Assembly (NCBI GenBank): GCA_016744475.1
Contig: JADGEH010000019.1
Coordinates: 1-59,093 of the forward strand
Direction of reading: 5' to 3'
Length of the DNA stretch: 59,093 nt
From: Thiotrichales bacterium
GTDB taxonomy: Bacteria > Pseudomonadota > Gammaproteobacteria > Beggiatoales > Beggiatoaceae
This document shows, one piece after another, positions 9,442-17,269 of the stretch (position 1 is the first letter of the stretch; the number at the start of each line of letters is the position of its first letter). The notes beneath the pieces are model-generated. The model ran no database searches and was not told where the DNA came from. It was given only the letters and a program-made list of their open reading frames with translations. The position numbers and the translations under genes were made by a program.

Positions 9442-10188
9442 TTAATCCCAATACGGAATGGCGTTGTAGGTTTTACCCTGGAATTCACGGGTCACACGGG
9501 GATCGGGAAAGCCGCCGTATTGCTTGAAAAACACGGGGATGCTATGGGATTCAAGGATGTTTATTAGGTTGGCTACCCATTGCGGGTTCATGGGTCTGCA
9601 TCCCTGTCCACTTTCGCCACCGATGATCGCCCAGTTCGGTATATTGACTAGCCATTCGTAATCAGTGAAGTATTTTTCTAACTGTTGTGATACATCCTCT
9701 AGCAATGGCTCAAATGAAATGAATTTAAATTCACTTCTAGTGAGTTCAAGTTGAAATAGTCTTTCTTCTAAAACTTCATTGTTTTCAACTGTCACACCCG
9801 TGGCTAAATTTTCAGGGAATGGCCTCTTCCATGACAGCCGAGACATTCTGTAAGGTCGTTTAGTCAATAAAAGAAATTGATGTTTTGGGTTGTTTTCCAC
9901 AGTGTTCAGCATTCGGTGAATGTGGCCTTTTTCCATTCCAGGTTGAAACCAATCAGTCATGCTGCCTGTAAAGATCGCTCTGGGTTTTTTCCATTTATTA
10001 GGGGTTATCCAGCGATTTTCATAAAGGCGAATTCCATGATGAAATTTGCCTTTATTGAAACGCTCATAAACTGTTTTGGCGTAACAGAGTTTGCAGCCTG
10101 CGGATTCTTTTTCGCAGCCCACCAGCGGGTTCCAGCTTTCGCCGTGCGTTCCATCTAGGTTAGTCACCCATGAGATATTAGTTGGCAT
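9442..10188 (-). CDS. DUF5131 / phage Gp37-Gp68 family protein
   Basis: A 248-residue protein with the family opening SWNPLVGCEKESAGCKLCYA, a Cys-x6-Cys-x2-Cys cluster resembling an Fe-S ligand set. Further family blocks are IFTGSMTDWFQPG, FLLLTKRPYRM and WAIIGGESGQGCRPM. Members are found in phages and islands and are thought to be radical-SAM-like; the substrate is unknown. The ATG at 10188 has AGGAAAA upstream, so the longer frame to 10269 is rejected. It sits 4 bp upstream of the primase and is surely co-transcribed with it. Confidence 0.85.
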   Translation of the reverse strand: MPTNISWVTNLDGTHGESWNPLVGCEKESAGCKLCYAKTVYERFNKGKFHHGIRLYENRWITPNKWKKPRAIFTGSMTDWFQPGMEKGHIHRMLNTVENNPKHQFLLLTKRPYRMSRLSWKRPFPENLATGVTVENNEVLEERLFQLELTRSEFKFISFEPLLEDVSQQLEKYFTDYEWLVNIPNWAIIGGESGQGCRPMNPQWVANLINILESHSIPVFFKQYGGFPDPRVTREFQGKTYNAIPYWD

Positions 10189-10204
10189 GTTATTTTCCTT
10201 TTTC

Positions 10205-10345
10205 CTATTCACACAATCCGTAAGTTGTTTCGGTGCATTGATTCGCCTCACAGCGTGAAGGCGGGTCACAAGGGCGGGGGATGGGCACTTCAGGCGACTG
10301 GGGAATAATGAAACAAAGGATCGTCGTTATTAATATCAATTTCAT
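10205..10345 (-). CDS. Small predicted secreted cysteine-containing protein
   Basis: A 46-codon frame that begins MKLILITTILCFII, a short hydrophobic signal-like segment, and continues with a Pro-rich tail containing five further cysteines. It ends 16 bp before the DUF5131 start, in the same operon. GAGAACACA precedes the ATG, a weak ribosome binding site. No family recognised. Its position and codon content make it a plausible gene, but its size leaves doubt. Confidence 0.45.
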   Translation of the reverse strand: MKLILITTILCFIIPQSPEVPIPRPCDPPSRCEANQCTETTYGLCE

Positions 10346-10382
10346 TGTGTTCTCTGTTTTTTTGGTTTACGTGTTCAATAAC

Positions 10383-10406
10383 TCAAACAGCGTTTTTGCT
10401 GTTTGA
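10383..10406. terminator. Hairpin after the RHH gene
   Basis: TCAAACAGC and GCTGTTTGA are perfect arms around a GTTTTT loop, just past the stop of the 10413 gene. It may attenuate transcription between 10413 and 10345; it lacks a strong U-tract. Confidence 0.4.
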
Positions 10407-10412
10407 ATGAGA

Positions 10413-10685
10413 TTACAGAGCAAATAAACATTTAATGTATTTTAAACTGTGGAGCAATTTATCTAATTGCTTGGAGACTGGGGGGCTATATTCGCTGGGC
10501 GGTTTATAACCATAATCAGTAGCCACTTGATTGAATAGCCAGCGTATCAATAATGATTTAGAAGCGTCCTCCTCCACATGAACTCTCTCGATTAATTCAT
10601 CAAGAAAAGCATCTTGGCTTGATGTCAACTTCACGCTGACTGTTGTGGTGCATAGAGGCTCTTTAGGTGGGCGTTTAATAGCCAT
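10413..10685 (-). CDS. Ribbon-helix-helix-like phage regulator
   Basis: 90 residues. TTTVSVKLTSSQDAFLDELI followed by SKSLLIRWLF fits an Arc/CopG-type beta strand plus two helices. It has a good ribosome binding site (AAAAGGAACTCGCT before ATG). It lies in the leftward early operon and may regulate it; the family call is from pattern only. Confidence 0.5.
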   Translation of the reverse strand: MAIKRPPKEPLCTTTVSVKLTSSQDAFLDELIERVHVEEDASKSLLIRWLFNQVATDYGYKPPSEYSPPVSKQLDKLLHSLKYIKCLFAL

Positions 10686-10724
10686 AGCGAGTTCCTTTTG
10701 GGCAAGAAATTTTATGCGAGGGTT

Positions 10725-11012
10725 TTAATTATTTTCTTTTAATGAGATGGGAGCCGAGAGCTGTCGTAATTCAATTAACCTCTCATTGGCTTTATCGCCT
10801 GTTCTTCTGCCACATAGGATGTCTGTCGCGTAATTTAGCGATATGCCTAATATTTTTGCGAGTTTGTTCAGTGTGGTGTGCTGCTGAACACAGCCGCATC
10901 GAACGGCCTGCAATAACAATTCACCTGGCTGTAAATGTTTAATGCCAACGGCTGCAATGCGCAGCGCCTCTTGCTGATATTCCCCAGCATTGAATCTGTT
11001 GCCTTCGTTCAT
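10725..11012 (-). CDS. Cro-like early DNA-binding protein, divergent from the repressor
   Basis: 95 residues. HTTLNKLAKILGISLNYATD looks like a helix-turn-helix region. It is the first gene leftward from the 92-bp gap facing the CI-like repressor, the place of cro or cII in lambdoid and P2-type switches. I infer an antirepressor or early regulator role; the family is not certain. Confidence 0.5.
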   Translation of the reverse strand: MNEGNRFNAGEYQQEALRIAAVGIKHLQPGELLLQAVRCGCVQQHTTLNKLAKILGISLNYATDILCGRRTGDKANERLIELRQLSAPISLKENN

Positions 11013-11104
11013 CTATACTCTCCGTTTAGGTGATGATTAAGCTCAATCATTAAGCGCTATGATATTCCTATAACCTGGAATTGTAAACGGATAAATCAAT
11101 AGAA
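11013..11104. promoter_or_regulatory. Divergent operator/promoter of the left lysogeny switch
   Basis: Between the Cro-like gene and the repressor. TCCGTTTA at 11021-11028 and TAAACGGA at 11084-11091 form an inverted pair 55 bp apart, and ATGATT/AATCAT form an inner dyad around 11032-11050. These are plausible operators. Confidence 0.5.
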
Positions 11105-11527
11105 ATGGAAATAGGTGAAAGGCTAAGAAGTTTTAGGACGTTCAAGGGAGAAACTTTAGAATTTCTTGCGGAACAATCCGGTATCTCTAAATCACAACTG
11201 TCTAATATGGAAACGGGGAGTAATTTCAGGATTGATTTCTTGTTCAAGTTGTTGGATGCATATCCAGAAATGAACATGAACTGGCTGCTCACCGGGCAGG
11301 GAGATATGTTGAATGTGATGGATGAGCCAAGCCAAAGCCAAACCGATAGCGCCACAACCCATGTGCAGGCGGGGCTAGATAAAGTGCTGTCACGACTGAC
11401 AGCCGAGGAAAAGGCCGTGATATTTAACAGCACACAGGAAATGCTCAGTTATAGAGCGTGGCGTGAATCAGTGCAACAGCAGTTAGATGAACTCAAAGCA
11501 GCAGTGAAGGCATTGCGACAGCAATGA
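11105..11527 (+). CDS. CI-like Xre-family phage repressor (left switch)
   Basis: 140 residues. The N-terminal HTH runs from GERLRSFRTFKGETLEFLAE through SGISKSQLSNMETG; NMNWLLTGQGDM follows, typical of phage CI HTH proteins. The C-terminal third is helical (RESVQQQLDELKAAVKAL), a probable oligomerisation coil. There is no peptidase domain, so it is not a LexA-type cleavable repressor. Divergent from the Cro-like gene. The start ATG at 11105 has a poor ribosome binding site. Confidence 0.8.
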   Translation: MEIGERLRSFRTFKGETLEFLAEQSGISKSQLSNMETGSNFRIDFLFKLLDAYPEMNMNWLLTGQGDMLNVMDEPSQSQTDSATTHVQAGLDKVLSRLTAEEKAVIFNSTQEMLSYRAWRESVQQQLDELKAAVKALRQQ

Positions 11528-11562
11528 ATGACATAAATTAAACTACAGAGAGGTAGGAACCT

Positions 11563-11757
11563 ATGGAACCTGAAGAGAAAATTTGCAAAAATTGTGCAGC
11601 TTACGACAACAAATCTTACGATTTTAGCGTGTGTCGCCGTCATGCGCCCCATCCGCAATCTGTTGAAACGAACGATGGTGAATTGTCCGTTTCTTACGGA
11701 CTAATCTGGCCCGTGGCTACTTCTGATAGTTGGTGTTTAGAAATGGTGCCCAAATAA
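11563..11757 (+). CDS. Small four-cysteine protein downstream of the repressor
   Basis: 64 residues. CKNCAAYD, a later Cys in SVCRRH and SDSWCLEM suggest a zinc-binding or redox mini-domain. It is preceded by GAGAGGTAGGAACCT, a good ribosome binding site, and follows the repressor by 35 bp, so it is probably co-expressed in the lysogen. Function unknown. Confidence 0.6.
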   Translation: MEPEEKICKNCAAYDNKSYDFSVCRRHAPHPQSVETNDGELSVSYGLIWPVATSDSWCLEMVPK

Positions 11758-11796
11758 AGGCAGATGATGCGATGCACGCATCGCATCATCATTTAC

Positions 11797-12732
11797 TTAA
11801 AACGGAATATCCGTGACCTTATCGATGTGCTCCTGAAATGCCCGCTTGATGGCTTTTTTCATTTTCCAGGGAAACTTTTTTTCTTTGGTGTGTGCAAAAA
11901 GTTTAACGTATTTCCAGGCTAATAACAGAATGGCCTGATTTAGCGACGTATTCATTACTAAGTCCAAATCAACGATTTCTATTAAATGGTCTGTACTTTT
12001 CAGAGCCGTACATTTGTTCTTAATGCCGTCAAAGTCCTCTTGAATACGTTCAAGTCCTATGCATTCCAGAAAATCAATCCATTCCGCCATAGGCCATTCA
12101 GGGGTGTAACTCGGTACCTCTGCCCAACGCTCATGCATTAATAAATCAATAGCCAGCATAGTTGAGTATTCAACAGACGATGTGATCGGGTAGCCAATCA
12201 GAAACAAAGGCGCAAATGTCTTGACTTCCTCTGATAAACGGGGATTGGGTGCAGGAATGACCGTGTTTCTGTATTTGCAGGCGCTGTTATTAATCGACTC
12301 TATCCTATCTCGCTTGGCTGTCTGTAAACCATCAAACGCCAGAGGATACACCGTGTTTTGCATTCTCATCCGCATCGTATAGGGGGTTACGTCCACGGGT
12401 GAATATCGGTTCATCACGATGGTTCTGTTTAACGCCAGCATTAAGCTGGTTCTTCCAACGCCTGGTTCTCCGTTTAATAACAATGACGGGTAAAAATGCA
12501 AATATTTCTTCAATTGCGTCCCTACTCCCCACACTAACGCCAATAGTGCCGTGCTGTCATGGAAGGAGCTTCTAAACGCCTTCAAAATAGCCAGAGCATC
12601 AGCAGCGGGTTCCTCGCTACTGTGCGGTATCAAATCGTGGTAGGCCGAATTGCGGGTGTCTTGTGCGGGTGATTTGTTGACAGATAAAGTGATGCTGTCG
12701 CCAGGGTTTAGTTGGATATTATGATCGGTCAT
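11797..12732 (-). CDS. Degenerate paralog of the phage helicase (predicted inactive P-loop ATPase)
   Basis: 311 residues that align along their length with the helicase part of the 6594-9437 protein. Matching blocks are AFRSSFHDSTALLALVWGVG (partner AYRSTFTNNAALLMLLWTLG), SPVDVTPYTMRM (partner TAEDLTPYRLKI) and WPMAEWIDFLECI (partner WPMKQWLEFLAGI). The partner's Walker A GVGKS reads GVGRT here (near residue 92), and the Walker B FDEF reads FDGL (near 131), so both the catalytic Lys and Glu are lost. It has no primase part. It follows the 12747 gene on one leftward transcript. I infer a regulatory or decoy subunit of the helicase rather than an active enzyme. Confidence 0.75.
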   Translation of the reverse strand: MTDHNIQLNPGDSITLSVNKSPAQDTRNSAYHDLIPHSSEEPAADALAILKAFRSSFHDSTALLALVWGVGTQLKKYLHFYPSLLLNGEPGVGRTSLMLALNRTIVMNRYSPVDVTPYTMRMRMQNTVYPLAFDGLQTAKRDRIESINNSACKYRNTVIPAPNPRLSEEVKTFAPLFLIGYPITSSVEYSTMLAIDLLMHERWAEVPSYTPEWPMAEWIDFLECIGLERIQEDFDGIKNKCTALKSTDHLIEIVDLDLVMNTSLNQAILLLAWKYVKLFAHTKEKKFPWKMKKAIKRAFQEHIDKVTDIPF

Positions 12733-12746
12733 GAGAGGTCTCTCTT

Positions 12747-13580
12747 CTATTTCACGGATTGAATGGATTGAATGGCGGATAACATAGCTGCCAGCGGGTT
12801 CATTAAAATCCCGTGGGCGGTGCCATCAACGTCTCCCTGTTCACTCGCTTGAGTCGCACTGATATAATCAGCGGCCTCATTGATTAAATCTGGAATGTCT
12901 GCGGGGGTATTCAGGCATTTGAATTTGAAGGCACCAAGATGTACGACTTTAGACATCATCTCCTTTTGGAGAGGTTTTTCGGCTGCCTGAATATATTGAT
13001 TCACCATCTCCTTATACATAATGCCCTCTTGGTGGTGGGTCAATTTAAGGATCATGTCTAGGATGTCGCAAAATGGCACGGGCACGAGTTGCTCGTTAGC
13101 GGCCTCTATCAACGCCTTCAATTTAAGCCTGGTTTTTTGCATGTCTGCTACCCCACCCATTCTATAAATCATATCTACCGCAGTATCGGTGTTGATGACA
13201 ACGATATGGTTTTCTGTGTCAAGGGTAAGGATGTGGGGAGGCGTCCGCCCTGCATTAGCGGTTTCACCTAACGTTGTTGTCCATGTCTCGTGGGGTGAGC
13301 AGACCAATCTATTATTCATTTGCGTAGTACATACACTGCGGAACTTAACGCCTGTCAGTTCAATGTATTCTGCCATTGACAGTATGAAATTCTCGATCTC
13401 ATTAATGAGCGGTCTATCTTGTGCAGTCAGGGTATTTCGATAATCGCCGAATTGAGTGGCTATTAGTGCCGCTAAATCAAGGCTGATTTCCAGCGGCTTG
13501 GAGACGGAGGTTTTAGAGGTGGAATAGACTAAATGCGGGGGTTTGATAGAGAAATTTTTGGGTTGGGTTTTGTCGGTCAT
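12747..13580 (-). CDS. Uncharacterised phage early protein
   Basis: 277 residues, no family recognised. Mostly helical with a central segment HILTLDTENHIVVINTDTA. It is the first gene of the leftward unit that also holds the helicase paralog (14-bp spacing). Its 250-nt leader is the structured RNA copy 1, so expression is probably governed by that leader. Confidence 0.65.
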   Translation of the reverse strand: MTDKTQPKNFSIKPPHLVYSTSKTSVSKPLEISLDLAALIATQFGDYRNTLTAQDRPLINEIENFILSMAEYIELTGVKFRSVCTTQMNNRLVCSPHETWTTTLGETANAGRTPPHILTLDTENHIVVINTDTAVDMIYRMGGVADMQKTRLKLKALIEAANEQLVPVPFCDILDMILKLTHHQEGIMYKEMVNQYIQAAEKPLQKEMMSKVVHLGAFKFKCLNTPADIPDLINEAADYISATQASEQGDVDGTAHGILMNPLAAMLSAIQSIQSVK

Positions 13581-13636
13581 GACAGTTCTCGCTTAAAGTA
13601 AGTGAATAACTGCCTTTCTCTCAGTTTCGCTGGAAA

Positions 13637-13827
13637 GGAAGGCAGGGCATACGCAAGGCGAAACTCCGTCCCCTAAAGCGAGATATAACGGAACTTACGC
13701 AGCCCCGCCATAATATGTCGGGCTTTTGTACTCGCTATTATAGCAGGCACAAAAAAAGCACTGTGTAAGCGCTTCTGCACTCTAGGGGTTTCGGGGTTTC
13801 GCTCCCGACCACAGATTTTGCTGCGGT
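13637..13827 (-). ncRNA. Structured phage RNA, copy 1 (leader of the 12747-11797 unit)
   Basis: Homologous to 30663-30843. Shared plus-strand blocks are GACCACAG (13807), GCAGG(C/T)ACAAA (13743), GCCATAA (13707) and a GGAGGC/GGAAGGC block near 13640. The 5' hairpin pairs ACCGCAG with CTGTGGT. A long-range helix pairs 13658-13667 with 13793-13802 (GCGAAACTCC with GGGGTTTCGC). A second long-range helix pairs 13670-13678 with 13780-13788 (CCCCTAAAG with CTCTAGGGG, one G-U). A weak intrinsic terminator (AAGCGC..GTGCTT then T5) lies at 13751-13775 on the minus strand. A third GTTTCGC at 13624 could compete for the long-range helix. Resembles the layout of P4 CI or P1 C4 immunity RNAs; family unproven. 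Confidence 0.6.
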
Positions 13828-13833
13828 GAATAA

Positions 13834-13862
13834 ACTGTAGTGCCTAACGTTTGCGCTGTCAA
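13834..13862 (-). promoter_or_regulatory. Sigma70 promoter of structured RNA copy 1
   Basis: On the minus strand TTGACA (13862-13857), a 17-bp spacer and TACAGT (13839-13834). Predicted start near 13827, at the base of the first hairpin. Confidence 0.65.
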
Positions 13863-13921
13863 TAGTTAAGCTGTATTATTTAGCTAAATCATTACTTAAT
13901 TTTAATTGAACGGAGAGAAAA

Positions 13922-14308
13922 ATGGCTAAAAATATCGCCTGTGACAATTGTGGTAACGAAATATCTAAAAAAGCACCTACTTGCCCAAAATGTGGGCATC
14001 CCAACAAGAAGGCCAGTGAGCTATCAGGCGGCACCACAGTCATGGTATTAGGGTTGCTGGGTTTCGGTATTTGGTGGCTAATTAATGATGGCGACGGATT
14101 GAGTGTCTTAGATGCAGGGACAGGTATGGATAGCCTCTATCAAGAAGTTATTGACGATTCATTACAGCAATACGTTATCGCCAAAAAGCAAGGTGATCCT
14201 ATTCAAACCTGTGTGCAAGCAGGTCTTGTTTCAGCCTCTTACTTGCAAGCGAAAGATACCGTAAATTATGAAAAATGGAAAAAGATTGAAGTTTCTGATT
14301 GCAAATAA
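13922..14308 (+). CDS. Zinc-ribbon membrane-anchored protein
   Basis: 128 residues. An N-terminal zinc ribbon (CDNCGNEISKKAPTCPKCGH) is followed by one membrane helix (MVLGLLGFGIWWLI) and a soluble C-terminal domain with two cysteines. Good ribosome binding site (CGGAGAGAAA before ATG). It stands alone on the plus strand among leftward early genes, like a lysogenic-conversion ('moron') gene; superinfection exclusion is possible but unproven. Convergent with 14309, with no gap between the stops. Confidence 0.65.
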   Translation: MAKNIACDNCGNEISKKAPTCPKCGHPNKKASELSGGTTVMVLGLLGFGIWWLINDGDGLSVLDAGTGMDSLYQEVIDDSLQQYVIAKKQGDPIQTCVQAGLVSASYLQAKDTVNYEKWKKIEVSDCK

Positions 14309-14758
14309 TTAGCCTAAGTTCATTATCCGAGAGCAACCTAAAAAGACAAATAGGCTGTCATAATCTCTGGCTATCGCTTTTAGCAGTGTCAGCTCTTCCT
14401 GTTGACCGCTTAACAATCGACTGGCATCGTCAACGTAAGCGATCTTGAACGGCGGTATCAAGTGGCTTTGAGTTAAGGCTTGCTGTAAAGAGAATACGTT
14501 TTTAGCGTTTTCAAACGTTCTTTGGCTGCCTATCTCTTTGTTGCAGATAACGATAGTATCTTCATTCAGTTGATCGGATATAAAGTGACTTTTACCCGTT
14601 TGCCGGCCTGTATCAATGCGTATCGTTCGCCACCAGTAAGCGTGCTCGCTTTCGTTGTAGAATTTTTTTAGGTCTCCACACACTTGCGCTAGGTGTTGTT
14701 TCTTGAATTCAATGAGTAACTGAATTCCATTAGGTAGCATTTCAAAACAATTATTCAT
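14309..14758 (-). CDS. Small P-loop NTPase-like phage protein
   Basis: 149 residues with IDTGRQTGKSHFI (Walker A-like, GxxxTGKS) near residue 50 and KIAYVDDAS (Walker B-like) near 105, resembling the motor core of terminase-like ATPases but far shorter. It overlaps the small upstream frame 14755-14853 by an ATGA. Function unknown. Confidence 0.6.
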   Translation of the reverse strand: MNNCFEMLPNGIQLLIEFKKQHLAQVCGDLKKFYNESEHAYWWRTIRIDTGRQTGKSHFISDQLNEDTIVICNKEIGSQRTFENAKNVFSLQQALTQSHLIPPFKIAYVDDASRLLSGQQEELTLLKAIARDYDSLFVFLGCSRIMNLG

Positions 14759-14853
14759 TTATAATTCCCAGTTTTTCTCAACCCACGGATACGATGAATA
14801 CATGCCGGCATTAATTTTATGGGCTTCGTTGAGCGTGGTGTCGGGTGACGCAT
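14755..14853 (-). CDS. Small basic ORF translationally coupled to the P-loop gene
   Basis: 32 codons encoding a Lys/Arg-rich peptide (MRHPTPRSTKPIK..). TTTTTGGAGACTATA gives a strong ribosome binding site before its ATG, and its TGA overlaps the next ATG. It may be a real leader peptide gene or only a translational coupling device. Confidence 0.4.
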   Translation of the reverse strand: MRHPTPRSTKPIKLMPACIHRIRGLRKTGNYK

Positions 14854-14925
14854 TATAGTCTCCAAAAATGCGCAGTTAATTTGTGAATGAAATGTAGTTG
14901 CTTTTATGGAGCCAATTATATCAAT

Positions 14926-15102
14926 TCACGATATTTTGCTTTTAGGACGGATTTTATACGCCATCCATATCCAGGCGTTGTAGTGTTTAGACCAACGAAT
15001 GTTTTCCCCACGTTTGCGCAACAGACTGGCTCTGCGAGGGTGTCTAACCACTCTCCACGTACTGTGCTGAACCAACAAATAGTCCATTTCTATGGATTTC
15101 AT
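14926..15102 (-). CDS. Small basic protein coupled to an Xre regulator
   Basis: 58 residues (MKSIEMDYLLVQHSTWRVV.. to KIRPKSKIS), Trp- and Arg-rich. Its ATG overlaps the stop of the 15099 regulator (ATGA). A small basic protein behind an Xre gene recalls a toxin-antitoxin or regulator/effector pair, but no toxin family is recognised. The stretch 14854-14925 has no gene. Confidence 0.5.
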   Translation of the reverse strand: MKSIEMDYLLVQHSTWRVVRHPRRASLLRKRGENIRWSKHYNAWIWMAYKIRPKSKIS

Positions 15103-15482
15103 GCAAAATCCCATTTTAATTGCTCAAGCAATGTATTCAATTTATTCATCGTCTCTTTATCTAATTCTTTATCATTATCAAAGACACGAGCAAACGATAA
15201 TAATAATTTACGTTCAGCATCCTTTTTTCCTTGCATATTAATGCGGACTTCTTTTTTGGATAAATCTGCCAAATCCCGTAAATCTCTGCATTCATCCACG
15301 TCTAAATCAAAAAAATGACATAATAAGTTAAATATTCTACCTGGTACATTTTTGTTACCATTTTCTATAGCAGACAAAAAAGCAACAGAAATTCCCAAAG
15401 CCTTTGCGACATCAGCTTGAGTGACTTCCTTATCAATTCGTCGTTCTCTAACAGATTTACCAAACGGAGTTAATTTACTCAT
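15099..15482 (-). CDS. Xre-family HTH regulator
   Basis: 127 residues. FGKSVRERRIDKEVTQADVA through LGISVAFLSAIENGNKNVPG is a clear Xre HTH. The C-terminal helical part contains AERKLLLSFARVFDNDKEL, typical of HTH proteins that pair with a partner gene. Start ATG at 15482. It is leftward, upstream of the 58-aa gene. The third Xre-type regulator of this prophage. Confidence 0.8.
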   Translation of the reverse strand: MSKLTPFGKSVRERRIDKEVTQADVAKALGISVAFLSAIENGNKNVPGRIFNLLCHFFDLDVDECRDLRDLADLSKKEVRINMQGKKDAERKLLLSFARVFDNDKELDKETMNKLNTLLEQLKWDFA

Positions 15483-15565
15483 AGTGCCTCTTCAAATTAA
15501 CGAATTAGTCTAAACGTTTGGGTGCAGGTGGCAAACCTGCCCCCGCTGGAGTTAATAAACTGGCG

Positions 15566-15877
15566 TTAGTTTGAGATGGGTCCATGTGGTGTTGGTACGT
15601 TAGGACTGTCGGCGGTTTTGCGATTTTGTTGTGCCATCCCCATCTTTAATTGCTCAAGCGTAGCCTTACTTTGCTCTGGCGACAAAGCGCGAATCATGTC
15701 GATCAACTTCACAATGTTTTCATCCCTAGGCGGCTTGATTTGCTCTTCAAAATGCACGTTGAATTTAAACGTTTGACCGCATTCTTCGCATTCAGCACGC
15801 CCTTGTCTCAATTTGTCAGTGACCTGCTCAGAGGTTAAAACAACGGCCTTGCCTCCGCAATTGCATCGTATTCTCAT
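15566..15877 (-). CDS. ogr: Ogr/Delta-like zinc-finger late activator
   Basis: 103 residues. The first 45 carry CNCGGKAVVLTSEQVTDKLR and CEECGQTFKFNV, matching the Ogr/Delta zinc finger of P2 and P4 that activates late promoters through RNA polymerase alpha. An additional C-terminal tail is present. In P2, ogr follows D; here it follows the portal gene by an ATGA overlap (15874/15877), so it is expressed with the packaging genes. I infer activation of the late promoters at 19016-19190. Confidence 0.7.
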   Translation of the reverse strand: MRIRCNCGGKAVVLTSEQVTDKLRQGRAECEECGQTFKFNVHFEEQIKPPRDENIVKLIDMIRALSPEQSKATLEQLKMGMAQQNRKTADSPNVPTPHGPISN

Positions 15878-16947
15878 TCCACTGTCTCCTTTTCAGGTTG
15901 TTTAAATGAAATCGGACTGCCATTCACATAATCGTTGAGTTTTTCAAAAACCATTTGCAATGGACGGATTTCTCCGTCGTAGTTCAATTTGACGATCTTG
16001 TCTAAATCACCACTACCTAAGCTTTCGGGCATCACGCCTGCCAATTCAGTGTGAAGACCCCAGGCGCTCAATATATCGTTGCGACTGGCGTCCTTCACTT
16101 TATCCCAGTCGGCCTGGGTTTTCATTTCTCCAACGGGGATCAAAGTGAGGGCTTTATCGGCATTGCCATTGGCGGGGATGTTAATATACATACTTCTAAA
16201 ATTCCCGGCCCCTTTTGAATTGTGAATTTGTTCTTTGATGCGATTTTCGTCTTCCTCGCGTAATCTCGGATCCATTGTCATTAAGATGTAACCCATATGG
16301 GCACCATTTCGATAGTATTTGCGGCGAAACAGGGTGGCATCTTCATTGAGCAGGATGCTGTTGATAGCCCCAAACCACGGCGGGATACCGTATATTTGTT
16401 GGCTCAAATCGTATTCAAATAAATGCACGACTTCGCCTGGTTTGAATCGAATCAGGTTCCCAAACGTATCCAGAATACCGAATTGATAATGAGGGCGGCG
16501 GCGCATCCGCACGGCGGGTAAGTGAGTATATTTGATCACCTGCCCTAGTGCGTTGCGTTGAACCTGGAAATAGCAATTACCCAAAAACAGATAATCCAGT
16601 GCTGCACGGGTCAAATCGTCACTGTTTAATACGTTATTTTTAATGAAATCTCGGATAAGTAAATTTTTCTTGAAATGCCCCGCCCGCCCGTGGTGTGGAT
16701 TGGCCTTGGATATTTGAGCTAATCCTGTTTGACTCACAGGGGGGAGGTAATAATCGTCGTCGTGAAGGAAAATCCCTAGGTAATTGGCAGGATTACTGGC
16801 TAGAACGCTCTCAGGCTCCCCAAACGGGATCAGCGTTATATCGTCAACAGGCGGGGCAGCGTTCTCGGTGTTGACCTGAGTGGAGTAACGAGCGTCTTGA
16901 GGAAACATCCCGTTCGATACGCCGCCATTCGCTAATCGTTTATTCAT
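15874..16947 (-). CDS. Q: P2-family phage portal protein (GpQ)
   Basis: 357 residues, the usual size. Recognisable blocks: YLPPVSQTGLAQISKANPHH, LDYLFLGNCYFQVQRN, EVVHLFEYDLSQQIYGIPPW, YYRNGAHMGYILMTMDP and the C-terminal LNDYVNGSPISFKQPE. Forms the dodecameric portal at the capsid vertex used for DNA packaging and tail attachment. Leftward, in a unit with terminase and the DUF6527 gene upstream and ogr downstream. Confidence 0.93.
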   Translation of the reverse strand: MNKRLANGGVSNGMFPQDARYSTQVNTENAAPPVDDITLIPFGEPESVLASNPANYLGIFLHDDDYYLPPVSQTGLAQISKANPHHGRAGHFKKNLLIRDFIKNNVLNSDDLTRAALDYLFLGNCYFQVQRNALGQVIKYTHLPAVRMRRRPHYQFGILDTFGNLIRFKPGEVVHLFEYDLSQQIYGIPPWFGAINSILLNEDATLFRRKYYRNGAHMGYILMTMDPRLREEDENRIKEQIHNSKGAGNFRSMYINIPANGNADKALTLIPVGEMKTQADWDKVKDASRNDILSAWGLHTELAGVMPESLGSGDLDKIVKLNYDGEIRPLQMVFEKLNDYVNGSPISFKQPEKETVE

Positions 16948-16967
16948 TAATTGTCTCGTTTACATTT

Positions 16968-17258
16968 TTACTCAATATCAATTAGAGGTAGTGATTTCCC
17001 AGCGTTACCGTCCGTTGAATCGCTCAGATACAAACACATACCGTCATTTAGCCAGAAGTGGGATACTAAACCGCCTCCATGCAGCGTTTTTACGCTAGGC
17101 CGCAATGTGGGCTGGCTAATATCGCCGTTCCACGTCCAGAAATTTGATTTATCCCGGCTCCCTGACTGCATCACTGGCAATTCAATTGAATGTAAGTAGC
17201 CTTTAGGTCTAAACCTCAAAAATGTTACTCCGTCACGATTTAATAATTTAGATTTCAT
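16968..17258 (-). CDS. DUF6527-like phage protein
   Basis: 96 residues. FWTWNGDISQPTLRPSV and VSHFWLNDGMCLYLSDSTDG are the hallmark blocks of the DUF6527 family, small phage and plasmid proteins of unknown role. It is inserted between terminase and portal, where P2 has no gene, with 11 bp to the terminase stop and 20 bp to the portal start. Confidence 0.7.
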   Translation of the reverse strand: MKSKLLNRDGVTFLRFRPKGYLHSIELPVMQSGSRDKSNFWTWNGDISQPTLRPSVKTLHGGGLVSHFWLNDGMCLYLSDSTDGNAGKSLPLIDIE

Positions 17259-17269
17259 TAATTGTCTCG

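Noticed and set aside
13581-13921. Group I/II intron or CRISPR-like repeat
   Set aside because: No splice-site motifs, no interrupted gene and no regular repeat-spacer units; the sequence instead matches the gap at 30636-30890.
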